Source of the DNA: Opitutia bacterium
GTDB taxonomy: Bacteria > Verrucomicrobiota > Verrucomicrobiia > Opitutales > Seribacteraceae
DNA length: 41,949 nucleotides
Direction of reading: 5' to 3'
Assembly: GCA_018645725.1 (NCBI GenBank)
Contig: JABGWD010000055.1
Location: forward strand, 1-41,949
Shown here: positions 1 through 9,230 of the stretch, one piece after another
Position numbering within the stretch: the stretch's first letter is position 1
Layout: each line of letters opens with the position of its first letter
Program-made: the position numbers and the translations under genes
Notes under the pieces: model-generated
The model's input: only the letters and a program-made list of their open reading frames with translations
Databases searched by the model: none
What the model was told of the DNA's origin: nothing

Positions 1-190
1 AAGTGGAGTCATGAGCAAGTGCGAGAGTTTCTTCCCTGCATGCCTTTGGGTTGATCTTGAGGGTTTTTGGGAGCAAGCCCGCCTTTACGATTTCTCGGTA
101 AACGTGGGAAGCCCGGACGGGTTGTTCCGGATGCCCGGAGCCTGTCCGGTGTTTTTCCAAAAACAAATCATAAACGAGGCCGCATTTCAT
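1..190 (-). CDS. Histone deacetylase family protein (AcuC/HDAC-like), N-terminal 63 residues; cut by the window edge
   Basis: Reading the minus strand from an ATG at 190 gives an open frame that runs off the left edge. Residues 1-63 carry the N-terminal signature of bacterial HDAC-like amidohydrolases: a GLVYD strand near residues 4-8, then TGSGHPEQPVRA at 16-27 (usual form GPGHPERPxR), and a HD pair at the cut end. Members are zinc enzymes that remove acetyl groups from lysine or small amides such as acetylpolyamines. The active-site histidines lie beyond the cut, so activity cannot be judged. A G-rich stretch a few bases upstream may be a ribosome site. It lies 67 bases downstream of carA on the same strand and could be cotranscribed. 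The family call is firm; the substrate is unknown. Confidence 0.82.
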   Translation of the reverse strand, partial: MKCGLVYDLFLEKHRTGSGHPEQPVRASHVYREIVKAGLLPKTLKINPKACREETLALAHDST

Positions 191-257
191 GGTCGAGTCC
201 CCCCGTCGCTTTTCTCTTTGTCGCTCTTGGGCGTTCGATGCCTTGGCGAAAGGTCAA

Positions 258-1445
258 TCAACCGTTTTGTTTCTTGGTCTCCGTAACCATATCATGGAAA
301 GCCTTGAAGAGATGATTGGCGTCATTGGGTCCGGGCGAGGCTTCGGGGTGGTATTGGACGGAGAAAATCGGCAAGTCTTTCATTCGCATACCGGAAACCG
401 TTTGGTCGTTCAGGTTGTACTCGGTCACGATGGCTCCCATTTTTTCAAGCGTTTCCTTTTCCGATGCGAAGCCATGGTTTTGCGAAGTGATCGATACCCG
501 TTGCGTTTCGACGTTTTTGACCGGTTGATTGGCTCCCCTGTGACCGAATTTCAGCTTGTAAGTAGTTGCCCCAATGGCATGGGTTAGGATCTGATGTCCG
601 AGGCAGATGCCAAACACAGGGTAATCGGCCATGAGTTGACGGACGGTTTCGTGCGCGTAATCCAAGGCCGACGGATCACCTGGTCCGTTGGACAGGAAAA
701 TGGCATCGGGTCGGTGCGATCTTGCATCTTCTGCCGAAGCGTCAGCAGGAAGGACGGTGACCTCGAAGCCGTGTCTCCGAAGGTTTTGGTAGATGGCTTT
801 CTTGGCTCCGTAGTCAAAGGCCACGAGGCGATGGGTTTCGGAGAAGACAGGTTCATTGCTCTTGAGGTCAGTGCCTTGAACGGTAAATATTCGACTCTCG
901 TCACCGGTAGGATCCCAAGAGAATGATTCCTTGCAGGTTACCTCTTTGACGAAGTCTTGACCGACAATGCCCCCCCATTGCTTGGCTCGTTGCAAAGCCT
1001 CCTCGTCGGAAATTCCTTCCGTACTCAAGCATGCCTTGAGGGCCCCGTGGACTCGAATTCTCTTAGTGATGGCCCGGGTATCCACTCCCTCTATTCCGGG
1101 AATTCCATGTTTTTTCAAGTAGTCCTCAAGCGATCCGGTGGCTCTCCAATTGCTCACGACCGGGCTTAGTTCGCGAATGACGAAACCGGCAACCTTGGGT
1201 CCACGGGATTCCTCGTCTTCTTCATTGATGCCGTAATTTCCTATTTGGGGAGTCGTCATGGTGACGATTTGTCCGTAATAAGAGGGGTCGGTAAGGGTTT
1301 CCTGATACCCGGTCATTCCGGTATTGAAAACTCCTTCCCCTTCGATTGTTGCCGGAGCCCCGAAAGGAAACCCCCGAAAGACGCTTCCATCTTCCAATGC
1401 CAATACTGCCGTGCGTTGCTTGCCTTGAATAATCATACGATGCAT
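258..1445 (-). CDS. carA: Carbamoyl-phosphate synthase small subunit (glutaminase)
   Basis: Hydrolyses glutamine and channels ammonia to CarB to make carbamoyl phosphate for pyrimidines and arginine; cytoplasmic. The 395-residue length is normal. The N-terminal CPSase small-chain domain includes NTGMTGYQE (41-49) and a conserved DPSYYGQI. The C-terminal class I glutamine amidotransferase domain has LSNGPGDP (251-258), the nucleophile C281 in GICLGHQ, and the H366/E368 pair in QYHPEAS. The first ATG is at 1445; a second in-frame ATG three codons on (1436) is an alternative, and no Shine-Dalgarno sequence precedes either. It is divergent from pckG across about 110 bases. carB is not in this window, so the two subunits are not encoded side by side here. 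Confidence 0.96.
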   Translation of the reverse strand: MHRMIIQGKQRTAVLALEDGSVFRGFPFGAPATIEGEGVFNTGMTGYQETLTDPSYYGQIVTMTTPQIGNYGINEEDEESRGPKVAGFVIRELSPVVSNWRATGSLEDYLKKHGIPGIEGVDTRAITKRIRVHGALKACLSTEGISDEEALQRAKQWGGIVGQDFVKEVTCKESFSWDPTGDESRIFTVQGTDLKSNEPVFSETHRLVAFDYGAKKAIYQNLRRHGFEVTVLPADASAEDARSHRPDAIFLSNGPGDPSALDYAHETVRQLMADYPVFGICLGHQILTHAIGATTYKLKFGHRGANQPVKNVETQRVSITSQNHGFASEKETLEKMGAIVTEYNLNDQTVSGMRMKDLPIFSVQYHPEASPGPNDANHLFKAFHDMVTETKKQNG

Positions 1446-1557
1446 AATGAGGTATGGATTCCCTTGTCGATTGGCAAACCAGATTTCTTCACAATCGAAG
1501 GTAAATTTGAAAATAACCGATCATTTGACCACGGAAAGTTTGACTCGAAGGCACACG

Positions 1558-3393
1558 ATGCATACCGACTATAATTCTATGCAGCAAAAGAAAGTGGAAT
1601 ATGATCGGGACAAGACGGACAACGTAGCCCTTTTGAAGTGGTTGGACAAGATGGTTGAGATGTGCGAACCCCAATCAGTCCGTTGGTGCGACGGATCCAA
1701 GCGGGAATGGAAGGAACTCACCGACCTTATGGTCAAGCAAGGCTCAATGATTCGCTTGGACAAGAAAAAGCGACCCAATAGTTTTCTCGTCCGATCCGAT
1801 CCCCAAGACGTTGCCCGGGTTGAGAGCAGGACCTTTATCTGCAGTTACGGCAAGGATGATGCGGGAGCGACCAACAACTGGCAGGAACCGAGGAAAATGA
1901 GGGCCAAGCTAAAGCGTTTGTTCAAGGGTTGCATGGAAGGCCGGGTGATGTACGTAATCCCATTTTGCATGGGGCCACTGGGGTCTCCGCTTTCTCAGTT
2001 CGGTGTTCAAGTTACCGATTCGCCCTACGTCGTCTTGAATCTTCAAATCATGACGAGAATGGGCAAACGCGTGTTGGATCAAATGGGGGAGAAGGATTTT
2101 TTCGTTCCCTGTCTGCATTCGGTCGGTTTTCCTCTCAAGGATGGCGTTGAAGACGTCCCGTGGCCCTGCGATCCCGAAAATACTTACGTCGTTCATTTTC
2201 CCGAACAGCGAACCATCGTTTCTTATGGAAGTGGATACGGGGGCAACGCCCTGCTTGGGAAAAAATGCCTGGCCTTGCGTATCGCTTCCTGCATGGCGCG
2301 GGATAACAAGTGGATGGCCGAGCACATGTTGATCCTTGGGGTGGAAAGCCCCGAAGGAGAGAAAACCTATGTGGCGGGTGCTTTTCCAAGCGCTTGCGGG
2401 AAGACGAACATGGCCATGCTGATACCGCCCGATTCAATGAAAGGATGGAAGGTTTCGACCGTTGGGGACGATATCGCATGGCTGAAACCGGACTCAACGG
2501 GAACACTCCGGGCGATCAACCCGGAAGCGGGTTTTTTCGGGGTCGCTCCTGGTACTTCGTGGGAAACCAATCCGAATGCCATGGAATCAATGCGGGCAAA
2601 CACCCTATTTACGAACGTGGCCTTGACTTCCGACGGGGACGTTTGGTGGGAAGGACTCACGCCCGAACCGCCCGAAGGCTTGATCGATTGGCATGGGAAT
2701 CCATGGTCTCCCGGTTCCGAATCTCCTGCGGCCCACCCCAATGCTCGTTTTACTGCTCCTGCCTCACAATGCCCGACGATTGACCCGGATTGGGAAAACC
2801 CCGAAGGTGTTCCCGTTTCGGCCTTTATATTCGGAGGGCGGAGAATGTCGGACATCCCCTTGGTATACCAGTCGTTCAATTGGAATCACGGCGTATACCT
2901 GGGCGCGACACTGACTTCCGAAACCACTGCTGCCGCGGAGGGCGCTTTGGGGAATTTGAGGCGGGATCCGATGGCTATGCTTCCTTTTTGCGGTTACAAC
3001 ATGGGTGATTATTTCAGGCATTGGATCAGAATGGGCAAACAGTTGGAGGAAAAGCCCCGTATTTTTCACGTCAATTGGTTTCGCAAGGATGAGAACGGTA
3101 AATTTCTTTGGCCGGGTTTTAGCGAAAACATGAGAGTGTTGCGCTGGATTGTCGAGCGCTCCAATGGCAGAGGTCGCGCTCATGAAAATCCACTGGGATG
3201 GGTTCCCAAAAAAGCTGACTTGGATTGGTTGGGCTTTGATTTTCCCGACGAACAATGGGACGAATTAATGTCGATTGATTCAGAGAAACTAAGGATGCAA
3301 ACGTTAAGGCATGAGGAATTGTTTCTTCAGTTGTCCGAATTCCTGCCCAAGGAAATGCTGTTTGAGCGCGAGCTTTTGGTTTCGCGCCTTTAG
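1558..3393 (+). CDS. pckG: Phosphoenolpyruvate carboxykinase (GTP)
   Basis: Converts oxaloacetate and GTP to PEP, CO2 and GDP, for gluconeogenesis or the reverse anaplerotic step. The 611 residues match the GTP-specific family (about 600), not the shorter ATP family. Visible motifs are the PEPCK P-loop FPSACGKTN with the reactive cysteine at C280, the kinase-2 motif VGDDIAWL from residue 302, and [14 protein letters not shown] shortly after. The frame is open upstream to 1447, but I chose the ATG at 1558: GAAGG lies six bases before it, family similarity starts after it, and the upstream codons overlap the intergenic region shared with carA. It stands alone, convergent with the oxidase operon with only 12 bases between stops and no obvious terminator. 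Confidence 0.96.
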   Translation: MHTDYNSMQQKKVEYDRDKTDNVALLKWLDKMVEMCEPQSVRWCDGSKREWKELTDLMVKQGSMIRLDKKKRPNSFLVRSDPQDVARVESRTFICSYGKDDAGATNNWQEPRKMRAKLKRLFKGCMEGRVMYVIPFCMGPLGSPLSQFGVQVTDSPYVVLNLQIMTRMGKRVLDQMGEKDFFVPCLHSVGFPLKDGVEDVPWPCDPENTYVVHFPEQRTIVSYGSGYGGNALLGKKCLALRIASCMARDNKWMAEHMLILGVESPEGEKTYVAGAFPSACGKTNMAMLIPPDSMKGWKVSTVGDDIAWLKPDSTGTLRAINPEAGFFGVAPGTSWETNPNAMESMRANTLFTNVALTSDGDVWWEGLTPEPPEGLIDWHGNPWSPGSESPAAHPNARFTAPASQCPTIDPDWENPEGVPVSAFIFGGRRMSDIPLVYQSFNWNHGVYLGATLTSETTAAAEGALGNLRRDPMAMLPFCGYNMGDYFRHWIRMGKQLEEKPRIFHVNWFRKDENGKFLWPGFSENMRVLRWIVERSNGRGRAHENPLGWVPKKADLDWLGFDFPDEQWDELMSIDSEKLRMQTLRHEELFLQLSEFLPKEMLFERELLVSRL

Positions 3394-3405
3394 ATCGTTC
3401 GGTTC

Positions 3406-4197
3406 CTACGCATCTTCTCGCGTGGACCAACGGTAGAAGATTGAGGAAAGAACGCCCACGGATACGGCCATGTTTGCCAGTTTCATCAAGACCCCGCCGG
3501 TTTTTTGGTCTTCTATCGGTGAGAGGTTCATGATTCTTTCGGCATAGAAATAGGTCTCGTACAGGACGTCCTCCGAAAAGGTAAGGGCGGCAAAGATCGG
3601 TGTTTGACCGAGCATCAGGGCGAGAACATAGAGCATTTGAGGACCATATCGAATGGGCGGCAATCGTTTGGATGGGCCACAAATGGGCCACCACATTGCA
3701 ATCGAGGTAATGAACATGGACAGGTGTTCGGCCATGTGCAGCGTCTTGTCCCTGAGTGCAGCTTCGTAAAAGACCCCAAAATGCCAAAAGGAAAAAACCA
3801 AAGTGAAAAGCAGTCCTGCGATGATGGGGTGGATGAAAAACCCAAGCACTCTTTCGGCAAGCGGATTGGTTTCCAGGATCCTGTCAATCAGGGGTTGGGG
3901 AATCCCGAGAAGAAAAAACAGAGGGCTGACGTACATGAGTACGTTGTGTTGAATCATATGAGCAAAAAAGAGAAAGTTTTCGCCCAAAGGGTCCAAGGGT
4001 GAACCGACGGCTAGATAAAAACTCACCAAACCGAGTGAAAACCATAGGGTATGCCTACCGGAGTAGGGCAAGCCCGGACAGATCTTAGTTCGAAAAGGTC
4101 CGACTAGAACGGCGTAGATCCAACCTAAAAAGAGGATGCCTCCGATCAAAGCTGGCTCGGTGTGCCAATGCGAAAAGTTGATGGGGGAATCGGTCAT
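3406..4197 (-). CDS. ctaG: CtaG-type cytochrome c oxidase assembly membrane protein
   Basis: A 263-residue, strongly hydrophobic protein with about six or seven membrane segments. It has the histidine-rich signature of the Bacillus-type CtaG (caa3_CtaG) family: FAHMIQHNVLM near residues 78-88 and WHFGVFYEAAL with MAEHLSMF further on. The family is required for maturation of caa3 oxidase, probably at a copper centre; it is unrelated to the Cox11-type CtaG of proteobacteria. It is the last gene of the oxidase operon, 33 bases after subunit IV. A GGGGAGGG run about ten bases upstream is one of the few good ribosome sites in the window. Confidence 0.88.
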   Translation of the reverse strand: MTDSPINFSHWHTEPALIGGILFLGWIYAVLVGPFRTKICPGLPYSGRHTLWFSLGLVSFYLAVGSPLDPLGENFLFFAHMIQHNVLMYVSPLFFLLGIPQPLIDRILETNPLAERVLGFFIHPIIAGLLFTLVFSFWHFGVFYEAALRDKTLHMAEHLSMFITSIAMWWPICGPSKRLPPIRYGPQMLYVLALMLGQTPIFAALTFSEDVLYETYFYAERIMNLSPIEDQKTGGVLMKLANMAVSVGVLSSIFYRWSTREDA

Positions 4198-4230
4198 TCG
4201 GAAACGTCCCTCCCCGAAGTCAAGGTACTC

Positions 4231-4968
4231 TTACTGATTCGGGTCTTCTGGCCAAACCGTAAGGTAAGCCTCGGACCTGACTCTGATCCGGAAGTCCTCT
4301 TTGGTTGCGTCTTGATCGAGAAGATAGACTTGTTCTTCAGCAATGTTTTCTTTCTCAGTCTCCAGAACGCGTGCGAAGAAAACCAATCCTTCTTTTTGGG
4401 TTACGTCTACTGGTTGGGAACTTATCTCGATTAAATCGCCGTGAGAAACAGTCCAGGAAAAATGATGTGGAATTTTATTTTGCTCAATTTTCGTCCACGC
4501 ATTGCCAAAATCATCAATCGACTCGGAGAAAGTGTCGGGGGATTGGTGTTTGAGGTTCGCAAAGAAATATGTTCCGTCATGGACAACATATTCGCCTTTC
4601 TCGTACTCTTGGCCTGGTTTCCATTCGTTCTTGACCGCGTTTACTTCAAAATTCGTTATCTCCGGGTGCGTGTCGGCCATGTAGATCACGGCAAAGTACG
4701 TACCCAAGGCAATGACCAGCCCCATTAGAAAAAGCACTGTGTTCAGAAACTTGTCCCATCTCAAATGCATGAACCACCAGACTACCCCGACGAATTTCAA
4801 AATGGAGGTGGCGAACAAGATGCCTATGATGGAGGATCCCTCAAGGGTCTCGACATAGATGATCACGATCTCGATACCGGTGATGGCGACAAGAATCATG
4901 GAAAGATTGAAGAAGGTAAAGAAACGTTTGCTTTCTTCCAGTACTGGGTCTTCTGCGTGTCCGCTCAT
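4231..4968 (-). CDS. Cytochrome c oxidase subunit IV (CtaF/CyoD-like) with a long C-terminal extramembrane extension
   Basis: Residues 1-100 are a normal prokaryotic subunit IV: three membrane helices (about 19-40, 47-66, 75-97) with the conserved WWFMHLRWDK between helices 2 and 3. Family members are usually about 100 residues; this one has 245. The extension begins with a segment (115-161) of the pattern W-x5-YEKG-x2-V-x3-G-x2-Y...W-TKI, the layout of the CBM5/12 fold. A further beta-rich region to residue 245 is one I cannot assign. A similar YEKG segment occurs in subunit II of the same operon (see findings). It sits between subunit III (39 bases upstream) and ctaG. No Shine-Dalgarno sequence is visible. 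Confidence 0.85.
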   Translation of the reverse strand: MSGHAEDPVLEESKRFFTFFNLSMILVAITGIEIVIIYVETLEGSSIIGILFATSILKFVGVVWWFMHLRWDKFLNTVLFLMGLVIALGTYFAVIYMADTHPEITNFEVNAVKNEWKPGQEYEKGEYVVHDGTYFFANLKHQSPDTFSESIDDFGNAWTKIEQNKIPHHFSWTVSHGDLIEISSQPVDVTQKEGLVFFARVLETEKENIAEEQVYLLDQDATKEDFRIRVRSEAYLTVWPEDPNQ

Positions 4969-5007
4969 AGCTTGCGAGTTTTTTCGGTGTGTTGAATGGT
5001 TGGGGTC

Positions 5008-5655
5008 CTAGAATGCGTATTCCATCAAGTAGACAACGGGGAAGATTATGATCCACACGATGTCGACAAAGTGCCAATAAAGTCCGCAGCATTCGATATC
5101 CATTGCATCTGCCGTACTCATTTTCCCCGTGAACGAATAAACGAGCCAACCCAATAGCCAAAAAACACCGATGGCAACGTGAGTGCCGTGAGTACCGGTT
5201 AGCACGTAGAAGGTGGAACCAAACACATGGTCTTGACCTTGATAGTGGGAGAGAGTCAGTTCATGACCTTCGTGAGTTACGAAATGAGTGAACTCGTAAA
5301 CCTGACAGGCGAGAAAGATCGATCCGAATATGATGGTCCCCAAGAGCATCCAGCGGGTGCTTGTTAAGTTTCCTTTGTGGATGGCCGAAACGGCAAGAGC
5401 CATAAAGAGAGAACTGGCCAAGAGGATGAAGGTACTGAAAGAGGTAAGCTCGATGTCGAATATATTCCGAATGTCAACAGTCGTACTGCCCACCGTTGCG
5501 GAAATTTTCCTGTAGATCAAATGGGTCGAGATCAGTGTTCCGAAAAACATGCAGTCGGAACCAAGAAAAGCCCACATGAGAATTTTCTTGCTCGGAATGC
5601 CGGTACTTGTAACCGGTTCGTGATGTTCGAGGGCGTGTGTTGCTGCGTCGCTCAT
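5008..5655 (-). CDS. ctaE: Cytochrome c oxidase subunit III
   Basis: A 215-residue membrane protein of the short five-helix subunit III type. It shows the family landmarks KILMWAFLGSDCMFFG (24-39), HVFGSTFYVLTGTHGTHV in the penultimate helix region, and the terminal CGLYWHFVDIVWIIIFP, in which WHFVD is almost invariant. It stabilises the subunit I core and the proton-uptake path of the haem-copper oxidase in the inner membrane. It lies 34 bases downstream of subunit I and 39 bases upstream of subunit IV, so cotranscription is very likely. The length and motifs are complete. Confidence 0.95.
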   Translation of the reverse strand: MSDAATHALEHHEPVTSTGIPSKKILMWAFLGSDCMFFGTLISTHLIYRKISATVGSTTVDIRNIFDIELTSFSTFILLASSLFMALAVSAIHKGNLTSTRWMLLGTIIFGSIFLACQVYEFTHFVTHEGHELTLSHYQGQDHVFGSTFYVLTGTHGTHVAIGVFWLLGWLVYSFTGKMSTADAMDIECCGLYWHFVDIVWIIIFPVVYLMEYAF

Positions 5656-5689
5656 AACTGTTTCAAAAAATTATCAAGTTTTTGGGTGA

Positions 5690-7639
5690 TTATTCCTCGT
5701 CTTCCTTGGGAAACAAATGGTAGCCCCCGGGACCCTCCATGGCCCACATGATTATACCGATGATAAATACGATTCCTCCAATGATCGGTATCATGTAGTC
5801 GCGCTCCAGAACAACACCCGTTTCGAGGTCCTTTGTTGCATGGAAGAGCATTCCCAGTATCAAGGTAAGTAAACCGGCTCCTGTAACAAGGGGGCACCAC
5901 GATCTGTCGGGCATGTGGACGCCATGATCGTCGAGCGGCTCCTTTTCGGAGTGTTTTTCCTTTGGGCCGTAATTGTTTTCCCAGGCTTGGTCGCGGGATT
6001 TGATGATCGGCATACGGGCGAAGTTGTATTCTTTGACTGGTGAAGAAAGCGTCCATTCGAGGGTTCTTGCGTCCCATGGGTTTTTGCCCGCCGGTTTGAG
6101 TTTCTTGTCGAAGAAGGAGGAAACGAATTGGTATACCCCGATGGCAATGCCAATTCCCAGAACAAAGGCACCCACCGTTGCAATCTGATTCCATGCCTCG
6201 AAGCCATGGCCCAAATTGTAAGTATGTGTCCGACGAGGTTGGCCGATCATTCCCAAATAATGCATGGGAAAAAAGGTGACGTTGAAACCTATGAACATGA
6301 GGGTGAACACGACTTTTCCGATCTTCTCATTCATAAGCCGCCCGGTCATTTTCGGGAGCCAAAAGTAAAAGCCTGAAAACAAACCGAACAAGGCTCCGCC
6401 AATAAGGACGTAATGAAAGTGAGCTACGACGAAGTAGGAATCTTGGTGCTGGGCATCAATGGGCACGGATGAGTGCATGATTCCGGTAAATCCCCCGATC
6501 ATGAACATGGTGATGAAACCAAGGGCAAAAAGCATGGGTGTCTCGAAGCGGATACGCCCTCCCCACATGGTTCCGATCCAGTTGAAGATCTTGACCCCTG
6601 TCGGAATCGCTATGAGCATCGTTAGAATAGCAAAGGCGGAAGTGGCTACGATCCCCATCCCCGTGGTGAACATATGATGACTCCAAACGGCAAAGCCCAT
6701 GAAACCAATGATAACTCCGGAAAACACAATCAAGCCATATCCAAAGAGTGGTTTGCGTGAAAAGGCCGGAATGACTTCCGAGACAATGCCCATGGCGGGA
6801 AGAATCAGGATGTATACTTCGGGGTGCCCGAAAATCCAAAAAAGGTGCTGCCAAAGATGAGGCTTGCCACCTTCCTGAAAGTCGTAAAAGTTTGTTCCGT
6901 AGGTTCGGTCGAACATGAGTTCGGCCAAGGCGATTGTGATTGCCGGAAAAGCAAGAATAATCAGGAAACTGACGACCAGCGTCATCCAGGTAAAAACGGG
7001 AAGTCTCATCATGGTCATGCCGGGGGCCCGCATATTGATGATTGTCGTGATGAAATTGAAAGATGCGAGGAGGGAGGCAACACCCAATATTTGAAGGGAG
7101 AATACCCAGAAATCGGGTCCCATGTCATTCATGACCTCGGCAAAGCGGTTGTCTGTCAGCGGGGCATAGCCAAACCATCCGATCGCAGGGGAACCTCCGG
7201 TAAAAAACCAACTGAGGTTTAGGGTAATCCCTCCCGCTATGAAGCACCAAAGGCTTAGCGTGTTCATCCGGGGAAAAGCAACGTCCCGGGCCCCTATTTG
7301 AAGGGGCATGACGAAATTGAAAAAAGCGGCGCTCAATGGCATGATGACAAGGAAAACCATGGTCGTCCCGTGCATCGTGAACATTTGATTGTACTCACGG
7401 TTGTTGAGGATGTCCAGGTTGTGGTTCCACAATTGAGAACGGATAAGCAACGCTTCAAGTCCTCCTACCAAAAGGAAGAACAGGGCGGTGAGGCCATACA
7501 TAAAGCCAATTTTCTTGTGGTCGATGGTAGTGAGCCAATCGATGATGCCGGTGGTGTGTTGTCCGGGTCTGGGAAAAACCTGATTTTGTAACTTTGTTTC
7601 GGTCTCGGGGGCGACGTATTTGACGGATTCGGTAGCCAT
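5690..7639 (-). CDS. ctaD: Cytochrome c oxidase subunit I (aa3/caa3 type, haem-copper oxidase family A)
   Basis: The catalytic subunit holds haem a, haem a3 and CuB and pumps protons while reducing O2. Visible ligands are H90 (TMHGT) and H409 for haem a, H407 for haem a3, and H272, H321 and H322 for CuB, with Y276 of GHPEVY as the cross-linked tyrosine. E274 in that motif places it in family A1, K350 marks the K channel, and D119 in the GARDVAFPRMN loop fits the D channel. At 649 residues it is longer than a 12-helix subunit I: after the core come two extra C-terminal helices (about 590-610 and 618-636), as in Bacillus-type caa3 subunits. No Shine-Dalgarno sequence is present. Confidence 0.97.
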   Translation of the reverse strand: MATESVKYVAPETETKLQNQVFPRPGQHTTGIIDWLTTIDHKKIGFMYGLTALFFLLVGGLEALLIRSQLWNHNLDILNNREYNQMFTMHGTTMVFLVIMPLSAAFFNFVMPLQIGARDVAFPRMNTLSLWCFIAGGITLNLSWFFTGGSPAIGWFGYAPLTDNRFAEVMNDMGPDFWVFSLQILGVASLLASFNFITTIINMRAPGMTMMRLPVFTWMTLVVSFLIILAFPAITIALAELMFDRTYGTNFYDFQEGGKPHLWQHLFWIFGHPEVYILILPAMGIVSEVIPAFSRKPLFGYGLIVFSGVIIGFMGFAVWSHHMFTTGMGIVATSAFAILTMLIAIPTGVKIFNWIGTMWGGRIRFETPMLFALGFITMFMIGGFTGIMHSSVPIDAQHQDSYFVVAHFHYVLIGGALFGLFSGFYFWLPKMTGRLMNEKIGKVVFTLMFIGFNVTFFPMHYLGMIGQPRRTHTYNLGHGFEAWNQIATVGAFVLGIGIAIGVYQFVSSFFDKKLKPAGKNPWDARTLEWTLSSPVKEYNFARMPIIKSRDQAWENNYGPKEKHSEKEPLDDHGVHMPDRSWCPLVTGAGLLTLILGMLFHATKDLETGVVLERDYMIPIIGGIVFIIGIIMWAMEGPGGYHLFPKEDEE

Positions 7640-7675
7640 GACGTATTGGGTTTGCGGTATTTTGAAAAACTGGGG

Positions 7676-9202
7676 TTAGCGCTGATCGAGGAGATATGTA
7701 ACCAGTTGGTTGACTCGGATGCTTTTCTCTTTGTTCAACTCCTTTTTCTCTTCTTTCAATTGATCGCCGTCTTCTTCGAGAATAGGGAGAGGCTTGAATG
7801 ACCTCAGTGGGTGTTTGTCGTCGACTCTTTCTCCGTTCCACATCAGGTTGCCGAATTTTACTTTGTTGGAGTCTTGGAGCCATTCGACCAAGTTGGTTCT
7901 GTCGTTTCTCATCCATCCCGCGGCAAGTGAAGTGCGGAGTCCGAAAAGCGTGAGGTTTGGCCCTTTCGAGCCAATGCCGGTTCGGTTAAGAGCGTGACAT
8001 TCCCCGCACTGGGAGCCGAGAAAAAGCGCTTTTCCAATTTCGTAATCATTTGAATTCAGTTTTTTCCAGGATCCGGATGAAAAATTCGGTTCGTCGCCCT
8101 TGCTTACCTTCGAGAGGGCGCGAAACTCCCTTGTGGAATTTTCGTCTACCAAGGATTCCTCCTTGTCAATCACGGCACTTCCCTTTTCGTATTCGTCTAC
8201 CAAGGATTCGTCTTTGGCAATCACGACGCTTCCTTTTTCGTATTCCTTCGTGGAATCCCATTGAAGGGTCTTCAGGTTCGGGTTTTGAGCATTCTGCATA
8301 CGCTCGACCCACTTTGCAAAATCAGCATCGGTTTGGGCAAGTCCGCGGAATGACATGTAGGCGTGCGAATTGCCGCAGTATTCGGCGCATTGACCGTAAA
8401 AGAGACCGCCAACGGGCTCGAAAGTCGCGTTGAAATCCTGTTTGGCAAATACTGCCTCCCTCATTTTGCCGTTGAAGACGGAAGGCATTGCAGTCGCGAC
8501 GTTTTCCTTAAAGGGCTTTCCGTGCCGGTCGGTTCGTGAAAGTATTTTTTCCTGATCGGCGATGAACCACATGAAATTTTCGTGACCCGGCATTGCGTCC
8601 ATTTTTCCCGCCAATTTGGGAATCCAAAAACTATGGATGACGTCTTCGGACTTCAAATTGATACGGATGGCCTTGGTGACTGGAAAAACAAGTTCGTTTG
8701 CTGTGACGATACCGAACTGGGGGTATTCGAAAATCCAGAAAAACCTTTTTCCCGTGACATTGACCGTGATTGCTCCCTCAATTTGCTCCCGATCCAAATT
8801 CAATTTTTTGAGGGTAGCCTCGTCATTGGGATCGGGAACCCTGTTCATCAGGACAACTCCCTGCAGGGTGGGGATGGCCAAAATGACGAGAATAACAGTG
8901 GATGCCAAAATGAGAAGCGTCTCGACTTTGGAGTTCCCATGAGTCTGGGGTGGAACCTCCATTGCCTCTTCTTCATTTTTCACCCGGTATTTCCATAGGA
9001 CGTACAAGAGGCAGCCTCCGACAGCGCAGAAAAGAAAAATGGTTATCCAAACCGAAAGCATGAATATGTCGTACTGGTTCTGCGCAACAATCCCCTTTGG
9101 ATCCAAGGCGGATTGCTTGTGGTCGATCCGTGAACATCCACCCGAAAGAATGATCGCGAGGGAAAACAACAGACTTTGGCGAGATAGAATTTTATGAATC
9201 AT
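7676..9202 (-). CDS. ctaC: Cytochrome c oxidase subunit II fused to cytochrome c (caa3 type), with an inserted CBM5/12-like segment
   Basis: Receives electrons and passes them through CuA to haem a. An N-terminal signal ends at a likely lipoprotein cysteine (C23). Two membrane helices (about 46-70, 94-116) lead to the CuA cupredoxin domain with H190, C272, E274, C276, H280 and M283. The C-terminal cytochrome c domain has haem motif CGECH (399-403) and a probable axial M454. Between these domains lies an unusual linker (314-381): W...YEKG, a duplicated 17-residue unit, then FRALSKVSKGDEP...SGSWKKL, which matches the end of a CBM5/12-like module. Its DNA has a 51-base tandem duplication (8141-8242). 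It lies 28 bases after ctaB and 36 bases before ctaD. Confidence 0.95.
   Translation of the reverse strand: MIHKILSRQSLLFSLAIILSGGCSRIDHKQSALDPKGIVAQNQYDIFMLSVWITIFLFCAVGGCLLYVLWKYRVKNEEEAMEVPPQTHGNSKVETLLILASTVILVILAIPTLQGVVLMNRVPDPNDEATLKKLNLDREQIEGAITVNVTGKRFFWIFEYPQFGIVTANELVFPVTKAIRINLKSEDVIHSFWIPKLAGKMDAMPGHENFMWFIADQEKILSRTDRHGKPFKENVATAMPSVFNGKMREAVFAKQDFNATFEPVGGLFYGQCAEYCGNSHAYMSFRGLAQTDADFAKWVERMQNAQNPNLKTLQWDSTKEYEKGSVVIAKDESLVDEYEKGSAVIDKEESLVDENSTREFRALSKVSKGDEPNFSSGSWKKLNSNDYEIGKALFLGSQCGECHALNRTGIGSKGPNLTLFGLRTSLAAGWMRNDRTNLVEWLQDSNKVKFGNLMWNGERVDDKHPLRSFKPLPILEEDGDQLKEEKKELNKEKSIRVNQLVTYLLDQR
8141..8242. repeat. 51-base in-frame tandem duplication in the subunit II linker
   Basis: Two adjacent 51-base copies, 8141-8191 and 8192-8242, differ at six positions by direct comparison (about 88 % identity). 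Each encodes 17 residues of the pattern YEKGSxVIxKxESLVDE. The length is a multiple of three, so the reading frame is kept. It lies in the linker between the CuA and cytochrome c domains. Confidence 0.93.
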
Positions 9203-9230
9203 GACTGATAACTTGTGGAATCTTCGAAAT

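Noticed and set aside
1447-1557. A longer N-terminus for PEP carboxykinase.
   Set aside because: Family similarity and the GAAGG site both support the ATG at 1558; the extra codons are intergenic in character.
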